Origin: Aradus depressus
Lineage: Eukaryota > Arthropoda > Insecta > Hemiptera > Aradidae
Length of the DNA: 64,000 nt
NCBI GenBank assembly: GCA_963662175.1
Contig: OY759222.1
Location: 15,696,222-15,760,221 of the forward strand
Reading direction: 5' to 3'
The notes below the pieces were generated by a model. That model searched no databases. It saw nothing but the letters and a program-made list of their open reading frames with translations, and had not been told where the DNA came from. Numbering within the stretch: position 1 is the stretch's first letter; each line of letters opens with the position of its first letter. Both the position numbers and the translations under genes were made by a program. Below are positions 13,001-21,576 of this stretch, in pieces.

Positions 13001-16000
13001 ATTAGATATATATCAAGGTGTTTAAAAAAACAGAACAAGAAAACATATAAAACAGCTGTAAAAATAGTGTTAAAATGTAATGAAGTCGTGAGCTAGCTCT
13101 TAAACGGTGCAATGTGGTTTGATATGTTTTAAATAAAAATGAAGTTTAACAATTAGATGAAAGTTGACTGGGGTGGAATTAAAGTGTGAAGAGTTGACGG
13201 GGTCTGGTTTTTTGTGGTAGAGGCGTCGAGAAGGTACAATTAATAATATATATTTTTCAATATGCCCAAATAAAAAAAAGAAATAGTTTTTTAAGTATTA
13301 ATTTAATGTTTTTGTGCCATTGTAAATTTTTGTTTTGTTTGTTCAAATAAGTTTTTTTTAAATTTAAATATGTAAATATAGATAATAACCCAATTATTTG
13401 TCCTCTTCAAATTCTATTCTATTCATCTTCCCTGTTGTCCCAGTAGTATCATTTAAAAAACCTTTGGATTAGAAATTAATATTATTTAAAATTATTAAAA
13501 ATTGGTATCTCTTTGTGAATCCAAGTGTAAAGTTTGTTTAATTGAATTTTTTTCGTTGTATACGTGTACTTTCTTAAAAATTGCACGTCTTAAATTATTG
13601 ATAATATTTTTTTAGGGCAATTTTCGGCAAACTACTGTAGAAATCAAAATTTAAATAAACAAAAGAGATCAAATTTCTACAGGAAATGTGGTAGCAAACA
13701 AGCTTTTTTATCACATTTTTGGCATATCCCTTGTGTGGACGATTTTCGCCACAAAGCCCCATCATATTTTAGCAAAACCTTGATGGGAGAATTTTTTTAT
13801 ATTAATTAAAGTAGGGAAATAGGTTGAAAAAGATGAAAAGGATAGAATAGAGACAAATAAGGGTTACATTTAATTTTGAGAAATAATATTTTTTTTTGCC
13901 AACTTCAAAAGAAGGTTACTATTTTATATAACATTGTTTTTGTTTAGTAATTATATATTTAGTAAAGTAAGAAAATGCCAATTACCAGAGGACAAGCGAG
14001 AAGATTAGAGGAGGAAAGTAGAGAGGAAGGGTCGAGTTTGGAGGAAAGATCCGATATGGAGTTATCGGAAGATAGAGAAAGGGAGACTCCAGCCGCAATG
14101 GAGTCCATGCAGGGTACAGGTGAGGAGTCGCAAGGGGAGGGGGTAAATAAAGAAAAAGAGGGCATTGCTGCTCCTGATATGGAATGGCTCCGTGTTGTGT
14201 TAACAAAGTTAACTGGGGATATGAATCAAAAAATGGAAGAGCAAAGTAATAAATTAGGAAATTTAGTAACAAAGTTAACTGGGGATATGGGGGATATGAA
14301 TCAAAAAATGGAAGAGCAAAGTAATAAATTAGAAAATTTTGTAACAAAGTTAACTGGGGAAATGGGAAATTTAAGGGGGGATATTGGAAATATCAATCAA
14401 AAAATAGAAGAACAGGGTAGAGATTTAAGGAGGAATATGAAAGAGCAAGGAATAGAATTAAGGGGGGATTTGGAAAATATAAATCAGAGAATAGAAGAAC
14501 AGGGAAAAGAATTAAAGGGAGAGATGGGAAATTTAAGAGGCGACATTAAAAATTTGGAAGCGAGATTAGATAAAAAGGTGGACAATTTGATGAACCAATT
14601 AGAGAAAATTCAAATAGAAAATGAAAGAGTTGAAAGTAGGATAAATAAAGCAGGAGAAAACTTAGAAAAGCACTTTATTCAAAAAATTAACAAGTTGGAT
14701 GAAGGGAATTCTGAAGTAGAAAAAGAGGTTCTTATTATTGACAGTCAGTCACAAGTTGATGAGGTAGAAGGAACAGAGAATAACAGTGGGGAGGAACAGA
14801 CCCAAATTTTAGAGAAAGAGGTGGAGGAAGAGAGTCAAAATGTAGAAAAATTAGTATTAAGTGAAATTCAAGAAAATAGGATGAATGTTGATGTGGATGG
14901 ACAGAGTGAAAGGAACATTTGGATGTTATTAGACAAAACAAACGAACAGACTGAGAACAACAAACAAAAGACAAATTTTAATTTTAAAGAAAATATAGTT
15001 AAAACTTACAGACAAACTGGAAATAGAAAGGAGGTTAATAAAATACATAAGAACAATTTTAAAAAAGGAGTAAGAGAATTTAAACAGGTATTAAGGAGAA
15101 AATTAACACTGAATGAATATTTAGAGAAGGGGGAGGGGATTTTTAAAGACATAATTCGCCGGGGCATCCGGAAAAAGATAAAATTAAATTTGGGCTTTGC
15201 AATATAATTGCATTAGCCACTTTTTATAGTGAACCTATTTTTTTTGCAACTCGGATGAGTTTGAGGAAATGACTGACAGACTAACATGACAGAATTAGGA
15301 TTAATTTAAAATATGATGAAGTGACATTGGACTAATATAATAGTATGAATGATACATTTATTTTTGGATGAGAGAATTTTGGTATATGAAGAGTATGGAT
15401 GAATTTTGGTATAGTTCTGCGTTTAAATTAATTAGGATTTAAATTAATTAGGATTTACATTTTTTTTTAGGATTAGATTAGATGTTAGGATCAGTATAAA
15501 ATTATCTGAGAATTATATTTAAGGATTAGTCACCCAAATTTAATATGTGAAAGTTCTTTATTTAGAAGTTACTTATTAATAATGATTATTGAAAATTAAA
15601 ACATATACATATAACTGATTGATTTTGAACGAACATAATATGGAAGAAGATAGATTTTTTTTATTATATTTTTTATTACAAATGTTAGAAAGATAAAATC
15701 AGCAGGCTGAGAGATGCCTAGATCTCTTTGGAGACATGACGAACTTCCTGAGGCCGAGTCAAGGGGACAGATTTTCTGTTTCGGAACTGTTCAGCTAGGA
15801 TACCGGACGTGACTAAATCATAATAATATTATAAATTAGAAAGACGAACGAAAATGTATAGAAGCCTTGAAAGGATAATATATTATATAAATTGTATGTA
15901 TGCATAGGTTAGTAAATTTTTGTTATTATAAATTCTATTATTTAGACAATTTCATTTATTATTCTGAGTAACATGTTTTTCTACGTAAATTTGTTTAATA

Positions 16001-19000
16001 GAGAGAGTAGATGAGAAGAGTTGTAGGAGCACATTATATAACTTTAGGAATAGGAACAAACAAAGGGTATATTAATTAGAGAAGTTAATAGAGAAGTTTG
16101 AAATTAAATTGCTGATGACATTCTTTTAGACGTCGGGATTATATAGATTTGTTTTGGGAGAAATTATTTTTTTTAATCCTAGTAAGAGCTAGTGATTAAT
16201 TGGAGATTTATATTTTTTTTTGATCTGCGAGAGATGATTTTTTTTGTGTCGACTAGAAAGAACTAGCGATATATATAGGAGATTTATGATGTAGTGTTGG
16301 TTGCCTACCTGAGATAGGAGGAACCGTATTTTTGCTACGTCAACGATGAAGTTATTATTATTAGGGAGTTATTAGTAGAGAAGGAAGTTGAAGTAAAAAT
16401 ATATGTGAGATACAATTTTTTTTAGTTAGGAAGTAAGAAGGACGTCTCAAAGAATTTAATACCTCAAAAGACAAGTACTATATATATTAAATAAATTAAA
16501 TTTGTATTCCTTATTACCCGGCGTGAGACCTAATTTTGATTGCTATGTGATATTTCGGAAATGTGAAGAAAAAAATACAGAAGGGTTTATTTAATTTTTA
16601 TTTCAAGTAAATTTTTTTATATACAATCTTTTTATATAATTATTTTGAATACATACAAATGTTATATTGATGGTAAAGGCGGAAAGTAAAATAATTGGCA
16701 ATTTCTTAAATCTGCATCCAACTTGATTATTTCCAAACTTGATTTCATGACTATGACTGATCCTGTAAATATGTAAAAATTTAGTATTATATTTTTATGT
16801 TCAATTAGTTCAAATTTTTATAAATTTAAGTTAACATTTTCTTTAGGTTAAGGATTAATTGTAAATTTTTAGATTAATATTTGTTTTTGTTTATTAGAAA
16901 TTAGGTACGTATATATATAAGTTTAATAATTGTAAATAGTTATAAAAAAATAAAAAATGGGCATATATGTATAAAAAGAGCGTCGAATTGGGCATATAAA
17001 AAATAAAAATAAATCAGTGAGTGTAAGTGAGAGAGAGACTTCGATACATCGTTGAGCAATGAGTTGAAGACACCAAGGAGCCAGCCAACATGTGCGTTAT
17101 AGGAGGAAGCTAATCTACCTGTGTATTGGAGGAAGACGTTAATCCATCTGTGTATTGAAGGAGGAAGCTTATCATGTGGATTCGAGGAAGAAGCTAAATC
17201 AACCTGTGTATTGGAAGAAATTAAATCTGAAAGAACTTATAAAAAAAAAAAAAAAAAAAAAAAATGTTGTGAACAAACATTTTTTTTTTTAAAAGAAGGA
17301 AAAGGCAAATGTGATGTACACTACGGAACATTTTTTTAATGAATATTTTAATGAAAAGAGGTAATTTTTTTTATTATAATCTAATATCATATATATATTA
17401 GATATATATCAAGGTGTTTAAAAAAACAGAACAAGAAAACATATAAAACAGCTGTAAAAATAGTGTTAAAATGTAATGAAGTCGTGAGCTAGCTCTTAAA
17501 CGGTGCAATGTGGTTTGATATGTTTTAAATAAAAATGAAGTTTAACAATTAGATGAAAGTTGACTGGGGTGGAATTAAAGTGTGAAGAGTTGACGGGGTC
17601 TGGTTTTTTGTGGTAGAGGCGTCGAGAAGGTACAATTAATAATATATATTTTTCAATATGCCCAAATAAAAAAAAGAAATAGTTTTTTTAAGTATTAATT
17701 TAATGTTTTTGTGCTATTATAAATTTTTGTTTTGTTTGTTCAAATAAGTTTTTTTTAAATTTAAATATGTAAATATAGATAATAACCCAATTATTTGTCC
17801 TCTTCAAATTCTATTCTATTCATCTTCCCTGTTGTCCCAGTAGTATCATTTAAAAAACCTTTGGATTAGAAATTAATATTATTTAAAATTATTAAAAATT
17901 GGTATCTCTTTGTGAATCCAAGTGTAAAGTTTGTTTAATTGAATTTTTTTCGTTGTATACGTGTACTTTCTTAAAAATTGCACGTCTTAAATTATTGATA
18001 ATATTTTTTTAGGGCAATTTTCGGCAAACTACTGTAGAAATCAAAATTTAAATAAACAAAAGAGATCAAATTTCTACAGGAAATGTGGTAGCAAACAAGC
18101 TTTTTTATCACAGTACATTCATGTAACAGCTGATTGGTGATTTAGAAATAAGAAGCACGGGATAATTGAAGATCCTATTGGTAACTTGCAAGCAATCCAT
18201 TTTTAATAAAAACTAAATAAAATATATATATATAAAATATATAATAATTTTTTTTAGTTTATTTAATTTTTATCTTGGTTTTTTGCTCTGACCCCCCCCC
18301 CCCCCCCCCTGGGCATGCCCCTGTTCCCCAGCATGACTTAATTAGTTATGGTTTCTCTCTCCCTCTCTCTCGCCTCTCTCTCTCCCTCTCCCGCTCTCTC
18401 TCCCTCTCCCTCTCCCCCCTCATTCCCTCTCCCTCACCCCTCTACCTCACTCCCTCTCTTTCCCTCTCCCTCACCCTCTCTCACTCTCTCTCTCTCCCTC
18501 CCTCTCCCTCTCTTTCCCTCTCTCTCTATCTCCCCACTCTCCCCCCTCACTCTCTCTCACTCCCTCTCCCTCTTCCCCTCTTTCTCTCCCTCTTCCCGTC
18601 TCTCTCTCCCTCTCTCTTCCTCTCCCTAACCCTCTCCCTCCCTCTTCCTCTCCCTCACCCTCTCCCTCTTCCCCTCTCTCTTCCTCTCCCCCCCCCTCAC
18701 ACTCTCTCTCACTGCCTCTCCCTATTCCCCTCTCTCTTCCTCTCCCCCCCCCCCCCCTCACACTCTCTCTCTCCCTCTCCCTATTCCCCTCTCTCTCACC
18801 CTCTCTCTTCCTCTCACTCTCTCTTCCTCTCCCTCACCCTCTCTCTCTCCCTCCCTCTCTTCCCCTCTTCTACTCCCTCTCTCTCTCCAAAACCAATCGA
18901 CCGTTCGAGCCTATAAAAATCTATATTTGCCCTTTTGAATCCTCATATTGAATTTTGTGTTGATACCTTCACCCTATGGCTCCCTTTGGAGGCCAAAAGA

Positions 19001-21545
19001 AGTAAATCAGAATCAGTGAATTATTCTGTTGAACGTCAGCATTCTGTCAACTGCCCCCCCCCCCCACCCCCTCCCCAAGCCAAAAAAAGTCATTGTTGAA
19101 TCACCGTCAATGTACTTCCTCTGCTCGAATTAATCAATTTCGGTTTTACTCTCCCTCCTCTACCAATTGCCTCATTTGGCTAAAAATGAATCTTACTCAA
19201 GGACTTAAATCCTTATTTAAAATTTGGATACATTTATTACATTGGGAAATATAAAGAGGTTTTAGTTGAACTCTCTTCTTTGATCTCTGGTCCTGAATCC
19301 ACTTATAATATTTAATTTATTGGGGGATTGAAACTGAGCCCCCCCCCCCCCCCCCCACCCCTAATCCTCCTCTTTTTTGACCGACTTGCTTGAAAATCAT
19401 TAGGTGATGTTCTCATGTGGTTCTGGATATACACTTAAAAATTTCATGACGATATAGAAGTAGAAGAAGAGTTTATTAAAACAGTCCCATTTACAGAGAT
19501 ACAATTATACAATAAGATTCCTTAACCATTACCCTTATACTAAATACAAATCAAAAATAATCAGTTAAATTAAAAATAATGCTCAGTGCCGGCCTGAGGC
19601 AAGTTTTAGGATGGAGCGAGACCCAATTATGGCGCCCCGCTTGCTTGCCCCTAATATATACCAGTTGTGTGTGCAAGCATGGAACTTGCAAGGTCTCGAC
19701 ATCATCTTAAGTCTCTGTCTAATTTGTCGATTGAAAACAGCCATGCTCGTTGGCACTGTACTCTTCACAGTTTTATTTATCACAAAAATTACTTTTATAA
19801 AGAGATCATTCATTTACTAACTAATAAAACAACAGATAAGGTTATTCATATACCATAATAGCCACACGCTCGCAATAAAAATATCGAAAAGCGAAAAAAA
19901 AATGTTCTGCCTTAATTTTTCTTAACCACTGAGGCACCCCCTGGAGCCTGGAGCGGCCGTTCCGTTCACCCTATGGTAGGGCCGGCCCTGTCAATGCTAC
20001 TGCTTAAGAGTAAATTTTAAAAAACTCTTAAAGAAAAAAGAAAAAAAAAATACAAAGTAACTGAAATGAATAGAAAATAAATTAATAAACATTCAAAAAC
20101 AGAGATTATAATTTAAAATCGTGAACGGATATTTTTGTGTTTCCATTCCTGAGTATTCCCTATTTTCTTTACCAAAACGTTTTGATTTGTGTCACACTTA
20201 AGTAAAAAGTTTTTACTGAAATTTGTTATGTAGTCCAGTAGGAGCTCAACATTTAGGCCTTCATGGATTTGGAGGATGGAGGGGTCCTCATACTTCACTT
20301 CCCCAGCTGTACTTAGTATCGATATATTCATTATTACATTGGCTTTTATTAGAGTTATCGATTTGAACTCTTCCCCTCTGTCCTCCCCCCTTCCCTTTGA
20401 CCGATTCTGCTGAAAATTGTGAAAAAAGGTGTTTTGGATTTGCGTATATAATTTCGTATCAATTAATTCATTACATTGGCAGTCGTTAAGTTCTTTTAGT
20501 TAAGCCCTTCCCTCTCTCTTTAGACCGATATAGTTGAAAATCATATCGTTCTTGTGGGGTACTGGATGCACATACAAAATATCGTATCGATATATTCATT
20601 CTGACAAGAACTATCATGCTCACAGACAAAAAAAAAAATTTATTTCAGGGGTTGGGAAAAATGAAATTCCGGTGAAAACTTAACATCGAATTTCTGACCG
20701 ATTAACTTCCCTTTATACCTCGTACAGCTCGAGAATTAAAACCAATAAAGGATAAACTCAAGTGCTGGAGAAGATAATACCGAGGGAAAGAACGGGCCCT
20801 ATTGTAATACCTTCTTATTCTACCCAAAACTCTTGAGCCAAACATCACATTGGCTCTCTTCATAAATATTATAAAGAATTTTTACAGCAATGAAAAATGT
20901 ATACAATAAGAAAACAATTTGTCTATTTCAATCATTTCTAAACTTCAATAAAGTTAACATAATATGTTAGATAAGACAGCAGAACCTGTCAATTGGCCAA
21001 AATACTATCCAAATAGCAAGTCTTCATGCTCAAATACAGCTACCTCCACGAGATGCAAGACGCTGTTTAAGGAAGGTTGTTATGCAGAACTGGCAACAAG
21101 CATACGTTGAAGAATCTACAACCATGGTTCCAGGACATGGGCTTGCGTCGTCGGGAGGTAGTTCAGTTGAGCAGGCTTCGGACGAACCACGGGCGTGTCA
21201 ACAGAAACCTCCATATCATCAAGGTGAGTAACAGTTCTCAGTGCGACCGGTGCGGCAGCACAGAGGATATGGACCATGTGATAATGAGGTGTCTGAAGTA
21301 CGAGGAGACGAGACGAAAGTATCCAGATCTCAACCGGACGGACAGCCTGCAGGTTTGCCTCAACAACCCCGTCAAAGACAAATATAAACAACTAATAGAC
21401 TTTCTTCCGGACATTGAAATAGTCATTTTATTTATTTATTTATTTATTTATTTTTTCTTTACAATTCATTACTGTACTTATAATTTTTACTGTTGATTCC
21501 TTGTTGTTTTCACATGACAGTATAGCTTGTAATTGAGCTGTTGTC

Positions 21546-21576
<31 letters not shown>

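Larger units (their letters stand above)
12914..18112 (+). mobile_element. Young LTR retrotransposon without pol, 5.2 kb
   Basis: LTRs of 802 and 803 bp (12914-13715, 17310-18112) start TGTGATG and end ATCACA. They differ at only about three places that I can see. A 4-bp target duplication GTAC flanks it (12910-12913, 18113-18116). A purine-rich tract AAAAGAAGGAAAAGG precedes the 3' LTR. A 4-bp duplication fits Ty3/Gypsy-type integration. The 3.6-kb interior holds one ORF and then about 2.1 kb without a recognisable protease, reverse transcriptase or integrase, so mobilisation must rely on another element. In Tdc intron 2, antisense to Tdc. Confidence 0.9.

Noticed and set aside
18275..18916. 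213-codon Ser/Leu/Pro frame
   Set aside because: It is a reading of the CT-rich tract; the reverse strand is equally open (Arg/Glu/Gly). No start context or family.
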